A DNA stretch of 64,000 nt from Synaphobranchus kaupii (GCA_029718625.1 CM056395.1:19742309-19806308), one strand, 5' to 3'; numbered from the stretch's first letter, positions 43,801 to 51,250 are shown. A program made the numbers and translations. Notes: generated from the sequence alone by a model not told the origin.

Positions 43801-46800
43801 CAGCTCCCACAACTACTGCTGCCCCAACTACAACTGCAGCCCCGACTACAACTGCAGCTCCAACTACAACTGCAACCCCAAATACAACTACTGCTCCAAC
43901 TACAACTGCAGCCCCAACAAATGCAGCTCCCACAACCCCTGCTGCCCCAACTACAACTGCAGCCCCCACAACACCTGCAGCACCAACTACAACTGCAGCT
44001 CCAACTACAACTGCTGCTCCCACAACTACTCCTGCCCCAACTACAACTGCAGCTCCCACAACAACTGCAGCGCCAACTACAACCGCAGCTCCAACTGCAT
44101 CTGCAGCCCCAACTACAACTGCTGCTCCAACTACAACTGCAGCCCCAACTACAACTGCTGCTCCAACTACAACTGCAGCCCCCACTACAACTGCAGCGCC
44201 AACTACAACTACAGCTCCCACAACCTCTGCTGCCCCAACTACAACTGCAGCCGCCACTACAACTGCAGTGCCAATTACAACTGCAGCGGCAAATACAACT
44301 GCTGTTCCAACGACAACTGCAGCCCCAACTACAACTACAGCACCCACAACGACTGCAGCCCCAAATACGACTCCAGCCCCAACTACAACTGCAGCCCCAA
44401 CTACATCGGTAGCTCCCACTACAACTGCAGCACCAACTACAATCACAGCCTCCACTACAACTGCAGCTCCCACTACAACTGCAGCCCCAAGCACAACTGC
44501 AGCCCCAACAACAACTACAGCTCCCAGAATAACTGCAGCCCCAACTACAATTGCAGCCCCCACTACAACAGTATTCCCAACTACAACTGCAGCCCCAACT
44601 ACATCGGTAGCTCCCACGACAACTGCAGCCCCAACTACAACTGCTGCCCCCACTACAACTGCAGCACCAACTACAACTGCAGCGGCAACTACAACTGCAG
44701 CTCCAACTACACCTGCAGCCCAGATTACAACTGCAGCCCCCACTACAACTGCAGCGCCAACTACAACCTCTGCCCCCACTACAACTGCAGCACCAACTAC
44801 AACTGCAGCAGCAACTACAACTGCAGCTCCAACTACACCTGCAGCCCCGACTACAACTTCAGCCCGGACTACAACTGCAGCCCCCTCTACAACTGCAGCC
44901 CCCACTACAACTGCAGCCCCCACTACAACTGCAGCACCAACTACAACTGCAGTGCCAACTACAACTGCAGCTCCAACTACAACTGCAGCTCCTACTACAA
45001 CTGCTCCTCCAACTACAACTGCAGCTCCAACTACAACTGCAGCTCCCACAACTACTCCTGCCCCAACTACAACTGCAGCTCCCACAACAACTGCAGCATC
45101 AACTACAACTGCAGCTCCAACTACAACTGCTGCTCCAACTGCAACTGCAGCCCCAACTACAACTGCTGCTCCAACTACAACTGCTGCTCCAACTACTACT
45201 GCAGCTCCCACAACAACTGCAGCTCCCACAACTACTCCTGCCCCAACTACAACTGCAGCTCCCACAACAACTGCAGCGCCAACTACAACTTCAGGTCCAA
45301 CTACAACTGCTGCTCCAACTACAACCTCAGCCCCAACAACATCATCAGCTCCCACAACAACTGCAGCCCCAACTACAACCTCAGCTCCCATAACAACTGC
45401 AGCCCGAACTACAACTGCAGCCCCCACTACAACTGCAGCTCCAACTACAATTGTAGCTCCGACAACTACTGCTGCCCCTACTACAACTGCGGCTCCCACA
45501 ACAACTGCAGCGCCAAAAACAACTGCAGCTCCAACTACAACTGCTGCTCCAACTACAACTGCAGCCCCAACTACAACTACTGCTCCAACTAAAACTGCAG
45601 CGCCAACTACAACTGCAGCTCCCACAACTACTGCTGCCCCAACTACAACTGCAGCCCCGACTACAACTGCAGCTCCAACTACAACTGCAACCCCAAATAC
45701 AACTACTGCTCCAACTACAACTGCAGCCCCAACAAATGCAGCTCCCACAACCCCTGCTGCCCCAACTACAACTGCAGCCCCCACAACACCTGCAGCACCA
45801 ACTACAACTGCAGCTCCAACTACAACAGCAGCTCCAACTACAACTGCTGCTCCCACAACTACTCCTGCCCCAACTACAACTGCAGCTCCCACAACAACTG
45901 CAGCGCCAACGACAACCGCAGCTCCAACTGCAACTGCAGCCCCAACTACAACTGCTGCTCCAACTACAACTGCAGCCCCAACTACAACTGCTGCTCCAAC
46001 TACAACTGCAGCCCCCACTACAACTGCAGCGCCAACTACAACTACAGCTCCCACAACCTCTGCTGCCCCAACTACAACTGCAGCCGCCACTACAACTGCA
46101 GTGCCAATTACAACTGCAGCGGCAAATACAACTGCTGTTCCAACGACAACTGCAGCCCCAACTACAACTACAGCACCCACAACTACTGCAGCCCCAAATA
46201 CGACTCCAGCCCCAACTACAACTGCAGCCCCAACTACATCGGTAGCTCCCACTACAACTGCAGCACCAACTACAATCACAGCCTCCACTACAACTGCAGC
46301 TCCCACTACAACTGCAGCCCCAAGCACAACTGCAGCCCCAACAACAACTACAGCTCCCAGAATAACTGCAGCCCCAACTACAATTGCAGCCCCCACTACA
46401 ACAGTATTCCCAACTACAACTGCAGCCCCAACTACATCGGTAGCTCCCACGACAACTGCAGCCCCAACTACAACTGCTGCCCCCACTACAACTGCAGCAC
46501 CAACTACAACTCCAGCGGCAACTACAACTGCAGCTCCAACTACACCTGCAGCCCAGATTACAACTGCAGCCCCCACTACAACTGCAGCGCCAACTACAAC
46601 CGCAGCCCCCACTACAACTGCAGCACCAACTACAACTGCAGCAGCAACTACAACTGCAGCTCCAACTACACCTGCAGCCCCGACTACAACTTCAGCCCCG
46701 ACTACAACTGCAGCCCCCTCTACAACTGCAGCCCCCACTACAACTGCAGCACCAACTACAACTGCAGCGGCAACTACAACTGCAGCTCAAACTACACCTG

Positions 46801-49800
46801 CAGCCCTGACTACAACCTCAGCCCCGACTACAACCACAGCCCCCACTACAACTACAGGTCTCACTACAAGTGCAGCCCCAACTACAACTGTAACCCCCAC
46901 TTCAACTGTATCCCCAATTACAACTGCAGCCCCAACTACATCGGTAGCTCCCACTACAACCGCAGCCCCAACTACAACCACAGCCGCCACTACAACTGCA
47001 GCGCCAACAACAACTACAGCTCCCACAACAACTGCAGCCCCAACTACCATTGCATCTCTAACTACAACTTCAGCCCCGACTACAACTGTAGTACCCACGA
47101 CAACTGCATCCCCAACTACAACAGCAGTTCCTGCACCAGTCACACCTGTTATTATCATCCTGGTGTTCACCTCCACCGACAACTTCACAGCAGCCCTGGC
47201 AGATCCCAACTCCCAAGCTTTTATGGAAAGAGCAAAACGAATACAGGACCTGGTGAGTCTGAACCAGCTAATGTAAATTAGCACAAAGGCGATGAAGAGA
47301 TTAATATTTCAAATAATTCTTTCTTGTTATCTCCGGGTGTTAAAAACAAGCCCACTTGTATTTACAAATGTCTGCTTCTTAACTTTGTGATGAAAACGCA
47401 ATGAATTAACATTGTTTCTGACAGTTTGAAAAAAAAAATACTTCTACTTTGTTTTTCAGCTTGAACCCATCTTCCGAAATCTATTTCCTACCTTTGTCAG
47501 ACTGGTTGTCATAAGCTTCAGGTGATTTGACCTATCCAATTTGCGAGTGTGTGTATGTGTGTGCGTGCGTGGGTGCATGCGAGTGTTTGCGTGTGTGCAT
47601 GTTTCGGTATGTGTGTTTTTCATGTCATTGCGAACACATATGTCTGCTAAGAAAGTAGAACATGAATGTTTTACATGTATGTTCTTCTCTAGCCAAGGAT
47701 CAGTTATCACAGATGCAGAGATGACTTTCAGAAATTCAAGTTCAACACCTACCAATGATGAGGTGGTCACCACCCTGTCAAATGCAACACAAAACGGAAA
47801 CCTCACGGAGCTCAATATTAATACCAGCTCTATTGTAGTCAATCCAATAGCAGCCCCGACTACAACAACTCCTGCCCCGACTACAACAACTCTAGCCCCA
47901 GCTACAACCTCAACAGCTGTCGCCACAACTCCTGTATTTCCAACCACAACAGCTGCCCCCACAACTGCATCAGCCCGAACGGCAACAGCTGCTCCCACAA
48001 CTACATCAGCTCCAACCACAAATGCAGCTACAACTAGAGCACCTACTGCAATTCCAACAACAACATCAGCACCAGCTGCTACAGACTCTACAGATCCACC
48101 AGTAACAGGCGAGGGTGTCCTGCTTCTGGATTTCAGGATTTTTAGACCTTTTAGAACCGAATTTTTAAACCAGACCTCACCTGAATTCCAGAGCCTGTCT
48201 CGTAATGTCACTACGGAGGTAAACTGTCATTACTGCCTACTATCTCAATGTTTTTTTCCTATACCCTTTTAGTCAAAACTCTCCATGTCTCAGAGCTAAA
48301 TGATTGTATTCTGAAAATTTTAATTAAGGTTCCGCTTCCACTGTCAGTCTAACACCTGAACATCATTCAAAAAATGTATCATAATATATTACACGTGGAA
48401 ATGTCTGATAAATGTGCACTGTGAACTTAAATCAACTAATTCAATAGATCCTGTATGCAAAGGACAAAGCTGTAATTCCCCATATAAGATCTCAAATTCA
48501 CCGTATATGTGATGAATGCCCGGCATCAAATCAAACTCACATGGCCACTATAAGGGCAAATGCTATTTAATACCAAGCAACATGCGAGTGTACATTTTTT
48601 CTTCACAAACACAGTTAGAATCCACAAAATTGGCTGGTAACAGGACAAGGGAGCTTCTGTGCAAAGAATATTTACCTGTCTCCAGCTTTAGTCTACTCAG
48701 TCTTTTAGTAAAGTTAATAATATAGATATCAGATATATGTCCAGATATATGCTGGAAATATAACAGCTTTAATATTATATGGCAAGTATATACCAAAATG
48801 GCAAAATGTTGCTACTTCATATCTACAAACCCCAATTCGAAAGAAGTTGGGACAGTATGTAAAATGCACATGAAAGCAAAAAGCAGTGATTTGTAAATTC
48901 ACTTTGAAAACAGTACAAAGAAAATATATTTCATGTTTTATAGATTTCAACTTTATAGATTTTTGTTAATATTCCAAATTTGATGCCTGCAACACATTAC
49001 AAAAAGGTTGGGACAGGGGCAAAAAAATAAATAAAAAGACTGGGATGTTCAAAAAACACCTGTAAACAGGTGACATGACTGGGTATAAAAGGATATCAAA
49101 AGATACTCTTACAAGTGATAACCTCTCTGCATTTGAATGGATCTCTATGGGAATTGTGGGGTGGGACTAAATTAAGCTGTAAATTACAGGATAATCGTAT
49201 GGAACCCATGGATGGCTAAATGGCTGTAAGTCATCAAGTGTCTGAGGTACCAAATGAGCCTCAAACCATCACACTGCTGCCAGATATTCAGTAGATATGG
49301 ATGGATTTTCTTTGTACTGTTTTCAATTAAATATATGTAAAATAATTTACAAATCACTGCTTTTTGCTTTTATGTGCATTTAACATACTGTCCCAACTTT
49401 TTTGGAATTGGGGTTTGTAATAAGATAACCCTGTGGTATTAATCATCTTTATTTGCTGAAACATCTGACTTCCTTGCCATATCTCACTCCAGATAGAAGA
49501 GGTTACTTTTTTGTAATATGATGTCAATTAGGGAAGATTTGCTTTGGTTTGATTCAACTGCATCCCTTAATGGTTTTGTGAGTTTGTTCACAAACACTAC
49601 TTGGCAAGTGCAGTAAATGCCCAAATGAACTGTGCCTGTGAAAACAATTTAATTTGCATGTATTTGTAGTTCGCAAAATATTGAACAAATATTGACTGAA
49701 TCTAGGTCAGACAAAGATGATGTGAGATGTGGTGAACGCAGCACACATTCATGACTGAATTACCAAAAGTGCACTTGTAATATAAAAACTCTTTTAGGAA

Positions 49801-50789
49801 GAGATGATTTTCTTAACCTTCCACATATGCATCAATTCCATTTGACTATACTAAAGGTTTTTAGGGAAATATCACACAACTCAATTATTTTGTGCCATTT
49901 GCAAAAATGAGGTCCTACATTCACGTGTATTGTTTGCAAATCAGTTATAACAGGTTAATTTTGAGGATGTACTACATGTTTTGGGTGAATAATTAAGAAT
50001 ACTTTGCTACTCAGGCTTGGGTTGATACAAATAATTCCTATACTATCAGCATCAGATTTAAAAAAACCATGCAGCTAAAACAAACATAAAAAAACTTTCC
50101 CTCTGTATGTTTAAGAACAAAGATTGAAAGACATTAAATGTCATCTTATGTTTTTATTGCAATTACTTTAAAATTATATATGGTTAAATATAGAATGCAA
50201 CCGATTTTATAGCTGTATTGTATTAACCTGCATACCTGTATATGTTCTGACTTATTCTTCACAGTTGAATCGTGGGTACAGGCTTGCTTTCCCGTTAACC
50301 TACCGCAGGTGTAATGTTCGAAGTTTGAGGTAAGAGCAGAAGCTCCTTTTATTGGCTACAGCTATTACCATAACGATGGCTTACTTCTGCAGTCACTGCC
50401 CCAGGATGAGATATGGCTATTGAGTCACTTTGAGATTGTGGTGCCAGAAGGACCACAAGCACAGCTGCTTTATAGTAAAGTCTGCTTCTTCTCTAACATG
50501 CAACCTTTTTCTTTCCTTTCCTCCCTCTCTTTCCCCCCTCCCTTCTCTCTCCTTGTCTGTCCCTCACCACCACTCCTTCCCTCCCTTCACCCCTTGCTCT
50601 TTCATGACCTTCCCATGAACAGCCGTGGACCTCCTACCACTCGAATGGATACCATAGTAGTGAGGACAAACCTGATCTTTCAGAACCAGTCCGTGGTTCC
50701 AAGCATCACCACGGCAGCAACAACCCTCACTCAGGCCCTTACTAATTCCCAGGTCTTTTTAGACATCGTTCCATCCACCATTATTGCAG
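1..50789 (+). CDS. Giant SEA-domain / Thr-Pro-Ala repeat mucin, partial gene (overall model)
   Basis: Spliced model: join(1-1892, 2081-2142, 2315-6443, 6632-6693, 6866-17579, 17768-17829, 18002-21590, 21779-21840, 22013-27344, 27533-27594, 27767-32558, 32765-32826, 32999-47252, 47460-47521, 47693-48218, 50265-50329, 50623-50789), possibly continuing to 51123. All junctions are GT-AG and all phases agree, giving about 15,300 codons. The product should be a secreted or tethered mucin. Seven long Thr/Ala/Pro arrays are candidates for dense O-glycosylation, and they alternate with SEA domains, each rebuilt from three exons. Most SEA domains keep a Gly-Ser-Val motif after a Phe-Arg-Gln, which is where SEA domains of known mucins self-cleave. 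No signal peptide is visible because the 5' end is outside the window. Repeated SEA domains recall MUC16, but orthology cannot be decided from this sequence. That it is a mucin is seen in the composition; cellular site and role are inferred. Confidence 0.85.
2081..2142 (+). CDS. SEA mini-exon 1 (62 nt), type A
   Basis: The acceptor follows a T-rich tract after an A-run (TCTATTTTCAG|CTGGAG) and the donor is TTCAG|GTACTT. It codes LEPIYRNQFSSF then VSLTVIVFR, with the Arg codon split AG|G across the intron (phase 0 in, phase 2 out). This is the middle helix and strand of the SEA fold leading into the cleavage loop. It is flanked by introns of 188 bp (1893-2080) and 172 bp (2143-2314). These introns and the mini-exon are almost identical at the next four junctions. 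Confidence 0.88.
2315..6443 (+). CDS. Mucin giant exon 2: SEA C-terminal half, Thr array, next SEA N-terminal part
   Basis: This 4,129-nt exon is in phase 2 at its start (AG|G) and phase 0 at its end. The acceptor is TTTTCTAG|GCAAGG. The ATG at 2301 lies in the intron, so an ORF starting there is an artefact. The exon opens with QGSVITEAQLAF, containing the Gly-Ser-Val of the SEA self-cleavage site, then SDAEVVSTLSNATQN and NVTELNIDSTSITVNP; NAT and NVT are N-glycosylation sequons. From 2475 to about 6289 it is a Thr array of some 210 hexapeptide units. Variant units (AAM, TEAP, AVR, PNTT) mark higher-order repeats. It ends with the conserved linker and SEA start (VFTSTDNFTAALADPNSQAF, then IDRAKRIKDL) and donor CTG|GTGAGT. 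Confidence 0.92.
2475..6289 (+). repeat. 18-bp coding minisatellite array 2
   Basis: About 210 hexapeptide units. It contains a tandem duplication with period 1,026 bp (for example 2851 and 3877), growing to 1,044 bp by one extra unit (3352 and 4396), over roughly 2640-4720. Confidence 0.95.
6632..6693 (+). CDS. SEA mini-exon 2 (62 nt), type A
   Basis: It is identical in coding sense to the mini-exon at 2081 (LEPIYRNQFSSF, then VSLTVIVF plus a split Arg). Phase is 0 in and 2 out, and the flanking introns are 188 bp (6444-6631) and 172 bp (6694-6865). It joins the SEA start in exon 2 to the SEA C-terminal half opening exon 3. The upstream intron has small private differences (for example CTTCTTTAG for CTTGTTTAG), so it is a true separate copy. 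Confidence 0.88.
6866..17579 (+). CDS. Mucin giant exon 3 (10.7 kb): SEA C-terminal half, Thr array, SEA N-terminal part
   Basis: The 10,714-nt open exon encodes 3,571 full codons, phase 2 in and 0 out. It opens with the same QGSVITEAQLAF SEA half as exon 2 and closes with the same DNFTAALADPNSQAF plus IDRAKRIKDL. The array from 7026 to about 17425 holds roughly 578 hexapeptide units. It contains a 2,142-bp internal tandem duplication (about 8330-12720) and many blocks where AAM-, TEAP-, AAL- and AAS-type units occur in a fixed order. One unit around 13280 is shortened (TTAAPTT), the only obvious break of the six-residue register in this exon; the frame is kept. No stop codon occurs despite the length, which supports purifying selection on the frame or very recent expansion. 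Confidence 0.92.
7026..17425 (+). repeat. 18-bp coding minisatellite array 3
   Basis: About 578 hexapeptide units with nested higher-order blocks. The recurring block order AAL-AAS-AAP-AAM-AAP-TEAP appears many times, and three near-identical blocks ending in AAA(TTT) lie near 14660-14880. Confidence 0.95.
8330..12720 (+). repeat. 2,142-bp tandem duplication inside giant exon 3
   Basis: Sequence around 8330-10470 recurs about 2,142 bp later (119 units of 18 bp). Landmarks: the rare CCGAATACGACTGCAGTCCG at 9171 and 11313, ACTACAGCAGCAGCC at about 9300 and 11442, and CCCACACTACAACAGCAG at about 10411 and 12553. Few or no differences are seen between the copies. Confidence 0.88.
17768..17829 (+). 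CDS. SEA mini-exon 3 (62 nt), type A
   Basis: Same sequence class as the mini-exons at 2081 and 6632, with TTTTCAG|CTGGAG acceptor, TTCAG|GTACTT donor and the same flanking introns (188 bp at 17580-17767; 172 bp at 17830-18001). It supplies the middle of the SEA domain joining giant exons 3 and 4. Confidence 0.88.
18002..21590 (+). CDS. Mucin giant exon 4: SEA C-terminal half, Thr array, SEA N-terminal part
   Basis: This 3,589-nt exon is in phase 2 at its start and 0 at its end. It has the same SEA halves at both ends as exons 2 and 3. The array (18162 to about 21436) has some 182 hexapeptide units. From about 18340 onward the exon, both following introns and the first 2 kb of exon 5 form the left copy of a 5,754-bp tandem duplication. 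Within it, blocks of AADSTTT units (around 19042-19260) are themselves repeated twice. A single base separates this exon from its copy near 20453 (GCT in place of ACT), changing Thr to Ala. Confidence 0.92.
18162..21436 (+). repeat. 18-bp coding minisatellite array 4
   Basis: About 182 hexapeptide units. Two consecutive blocks with the rare unit GCAGATTCCACTACCACT occur at 19040-19260. Confidence 0.95.
21779..21840 (+). CDS. SEA mini-exon 4 (62 nt), type A
   Basis: LEPIYRNQFSSF/VSLTVIVF mini-exon with introns of 188 bp (21591-21778) and 172 bp (21841-22012), phase 0 in and 2 out. It lies inside the 5,754-bp tandem duplication, and its exact counterpart is at 27533-27594. Confidence 0.88.
22013..27344 (+). 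CDS. Mucin giant exon 5: SEA C-terminal half, Thr array, SEA N-terminal part
   Basis: This 5,332-nt exon (1,777 full codons plus one base) is in phase 2 at its start and 0 at its end. It opens with QGSVITEAQLAF and closes with DNFTAALADPNSQAF/IDRAKRIKDL. The array spans 22173 to about 27190, roughly 279 units. The exon straddles the duplication joint near 24090: its first 2.08 kb recurs at the start of exon 6, and its last 3.25 kb is a near-perfect copy of exon 4. A 3-nt-multiple shortening near 23850 (APTTAAPTTT) breaks the hexapeptide register but not the frame. Confidence 0.92.
22173..27190 (+). repeat. 18-bp coding minisatellite array 5
   Basis: About 279 hexapeptide units. The 3' two-thirds is a copy of array 4; the 5' third recurs in array 6. 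Confidence 0.95.
27533..27594 (+). CDS. SEA mini-exon 5 (62 nt), type A
   Basis: Last of the five nearly identical type-A mini-exons, with introns of 188 bp (27345-27532) and 172 bp (27595-27766). It joins the SEA start of exon 5 to the SEA C-terminal half of exon 6. Confidence 0.88.
27767..32558 (+). CDS. Mucin giant exon 6, chimeric: type-A head, type-B tail
   Basis: This 4,792-nt exon is in phase 2 at its start and 0 at its end. The head is the same SEA half and array as exon 5 up to about 29845. The later array drifts to a different dialect (units such as GCTCCAACTACAACTGCA, and two-Thr units such as AAPTTAAP). The tail is a second type, PVTPVIIILVFTSTDTF then TAALADPNSQAF and MDRAKRIKDL, which matches exon 7 rather than exons 1-5. 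The array runs 27927 to about 32430. The change of dialect inside one open exon suggests it arose by unequal crossover between two array families. The donor is again CTG|GTGAGT. Confidence 0.92.
27927..32430 (+). repeat. 18-bp coding minisatellite array 6, with change of dialect
   Basis: About 250 units. Up to about 29845 it matches array 5. Beyond about 30400 units diverge progressively, and after about 31780 they include 15-bp steps and the CCAACTACAACTGCAGCT dialect seen in array 7. Confidence 0.93.
32765..32826 (+). CDS. SEA mini-exon 6 (62 nt), type B
   Basis: Same length and phase as the type-A mini-exons but diverged: LEPIFRNVFPTF then VSLVVVRF with the Arg split over the intron. The acceptor is TTTTTCAG|CTTGAA and the donor TTCAG|GTGATT. 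Introns are 206 bp (32559-32764) and 172 bp (32827-32998) and align only loosely with the type-A introns, so this junction predates the recent amplification. Confidence 0.87.
32999..47252 (+). CDS. Mucin giant exon 7 (14.25 kb): SEA C-terminal half, very long Thr array, SEA N-terminal part
   Basis: 14,254 nt and 4,751 full codons in one open exon, phase 2 in and 0 out. The acceptor is TTCTAAAG|GCAAGG, which has a purine-richer end than the other acceptors, so the ATG at 33027 is not needed as a start. The exon opens with QGSVITVAEMTLSDS, then NDEVVTTLSNATQNGNLTELN (two N-glycosylation sequons). The array (about 33160-47130, some 776 units) is richer in variants than the upstream exons: SVAPTT, TVFPTT, AAANTT, TPAPNTT and TAPPTT. 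It carries internal duplications of 1,350 bp (about 39440-42075), an older relative about 2,340 bp upstream, and a roughly 1.8-kb pair (about 43.1-46.7 kb). It ends PVTPVIIILVFTSTDNF, TAALADPNSQAF, MERAKRIQDL and donor CTG|GTGAGT. Confidence 0.92.
33160..47130 (+). repeat. 18-bp coding minisatellite array 7, diverged dialect
   Basis: About 776 units, dominated by GCTCCAACTACAACTGCA and GCTCCCACAACTACTGCT forms. Internal duplications: 39440-40790 with 40790-42075 (period 1,350 bp), a related block about 2,340 bp before 39766, and 43.1-44.9 kb with 44.9-46.7 kb (offset 1,815 bp). Confidence 0.94.
47460..47521 (+). CDS. SEA mini-exon 7 (62 nt), type B
   Basis: LEPIFRNLFPTF then VRLVVISF plus a split residue. 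The AG completes with C from the next exon, so the residue before QGSV is Ser here rather than Arg. Introns are 207 bp (47253-47459) and 171 bp (47522-47692), close to those of mini-exon 6. Phase is 0 in and 2 out. Confidence 0.87.
47693..48218 (+). CDS. Mucin exon 8: SEA C-terminal half, short Thr/Pro linker, SEA N-terminal part of a different subtype
   Basis: This 526-nt exon is in phase 2 at its start and 0 at its end (ACGGAG|GTAAAC). It opens with QGSVITDAEMTF, closely related to exon 7. The linker is only about 75 residues, less regular (TTTTPAP, TTTSAP, NAATTRAP), and it lost or never gained the 18-bp amplification. It ends with a SEA start unlike the upstream ones: GEGVLLLDFRIF, RPFRTEFLNQTSPEF, then QSLSRNVTTE. 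This looks like the ancestral organisation of one linker plus SEA per module, before the arrays expanded. Confidence 0.88.
48219..50264 (+). other. Intron of 2,046 bp with a MITE
   Basis: AT-rich non-coding DNA between exon 8 and mini-exon 8. Apart from the inverted-repeat element at 48824-49419 I see no coding potential, RNA gene or conserved motif. Confidence 0.7.
48824..49419. mobile_element. Non-autonomous DNA transposon (MITE-like) with long terminal inverted repeats
   Basis: The left end TACAAACCCCAATTCGAAAG and the right end TTGGAATTGGGGTTTGTA are inverted copies. The inverted similarity continues inward for about 110 nt (AAGTTGGGACAGTATGT, GCAAAAAGCAGTGATTTGTAAAT, GAAAACAGTACAAAGAAAAT). 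TA at both tips may be the target duplication. At about 596 bp with no ORF it is a non-autonomous copy. The ACAAACCCCAATTC / GTTGGGACAGGGGCAA signature belongs to a very common fish element; I do not assign the superfamily. Confidence 0.8.
50265..50329 (+). CDS. SEA mini-exon 8 (65 nt)
   Basis: It lies after a 2,046-bp intron. The acceptor is TTCTTCACAG|TTGAAT and the donor TTGAG|GTAAGA, with phase 0 in and 2 out as in all other mini-exons. It codes LNRGYRLAFPLTYRRCNVRSL plus a split residue. It is one codon longer than the 62-nt type and has an unusual basic stretch and a lone Cys. Position, length and phase support it; sequence similarity to the upstream mini-exons is weak. Confidence 0.7.
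50330..50622 (+). other. Intron of 293 bp
   Basis: Contains a long C/T-rich stretch (about 50500-50600) that serves as the polypyrimidine tract of the 50623 acceptor. The ORF crossing it is not coding. Confidence 0.6.
50623..50789 (+). CDS. SEA C-terminal-half exon without the cleavage motif
   Basis: Acceptor CATGAACAG|CCGTGG behind a long C/T tract (50500-50600), donor ATTGCAG|GTCAGT. Length is 167 nt, phase 2 in and 1 out. It codes RGPPTTRMDTIVVRTNLIFQ, NQSVVPSITTAATTLTQAL, then LDIVPSTIIAG, which aligns with the QGSVITDAEMTF...SNATQ halves upstream. The Gly-Ser of the self-cleavage loop is replaced (Gly-Pro-Pro...Met-Asp), so this SEA domain probably does not self-cleave. Ending in phase 1 rather than running into an array shows the SEA half as its own exon, as at 59616. 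Confidence 0.72.
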
Positions 50790-50889
50790 GTCAGTTCTTC
50801 ATTCAAGTTGCATCATACTTATTTACCCCTCTTCTATGAAGTGTTATATATGCATATTTAAAATGGTTCTGGAGTATTTTGGTATTATG

Positions 50890-50923
<34 letters not shown>
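50890..50923. repeat. (TAA)n microsatellite
   Basis: About 11 copies of the TAA/ATA triplet in the intron after exon 50623-50789. Confidence 0.9.
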
Positions 50924-51122
50924 TCCATCACCTGTCTAAGTAGTTCTGTAGTTCTTCATTGGACAACTGGCTTTGATGGGGCACATTCTGTTGATGCAGG
51001 CATTCATTTCTCAAATGCATCCCTCTTCAGTAATTTTCTTCAGTAATGTGACCTGTATGTAATGTTTTTTATATGTATTTTGCACAAAGAATACTCACTG
51101 GTAACCCTTTGTCCTACAACAG

Positions 51123-51250
51123 CACTTCCAGGCTCTACAACTAGCAGTGCCATGGCAACAAACAAACCCCAGGACATGGTTATTTTTCTGTTTCCTCTTA
51201 TTCTGGTTATTAACTTTCTGTCAACAGATATGAAGCGGCCTCAATTTTAG
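51123..51250 (+). CDS. Possible last exon with short hydrophobic tail
   Basis: The AG at 51121-51122 follows a modest pyrimidine tract and continues phase 1 from 50789 without a stop: ALPGSTTSSAMATNKPQDM, then VIFLFPLILVINFL and STDMKRPQF, stop TAG at 51248-51250. The 15-16-residue hydrophobic stretch followed by a short polar tail could be a short membrane anchor, which would make this the 3' end of the gene. Against it, the stretch is shorter than a usual transmembrane helix, and SEA-like exons resume 8 kb downstream. Alternatively this is the start of a linker exon that has decayed. An AATAAA lies at 51623-51628. Confidence 0.35.

Noticed and set aside
1..47130. Antifreeze glycoprotein gene (Thr-Ala-Ala polymer) of cold-water fish
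   Set aside because: The unit is Ala-Ala-Pro-Thr-Thr-Thr, not Thr-Ala-Ala/Pro tripeptides with protease spacer residues, and the arrays sit between SEA domains.
1..47130. CRISPR or non-coding satellite array
   Set aside because: No unique spacers; the 18-bp unit is a codon multiple, held in frame for over 40 kb and flanked by coding SEA exons.
50420..50839. 139-codon ORF starting at 50420
   Set aside because: Only its last part (50623-50789) is SEA-like; the first part is the C/T-rich intron tract, and the phase-2 acceptor at 50623 explains the frame.
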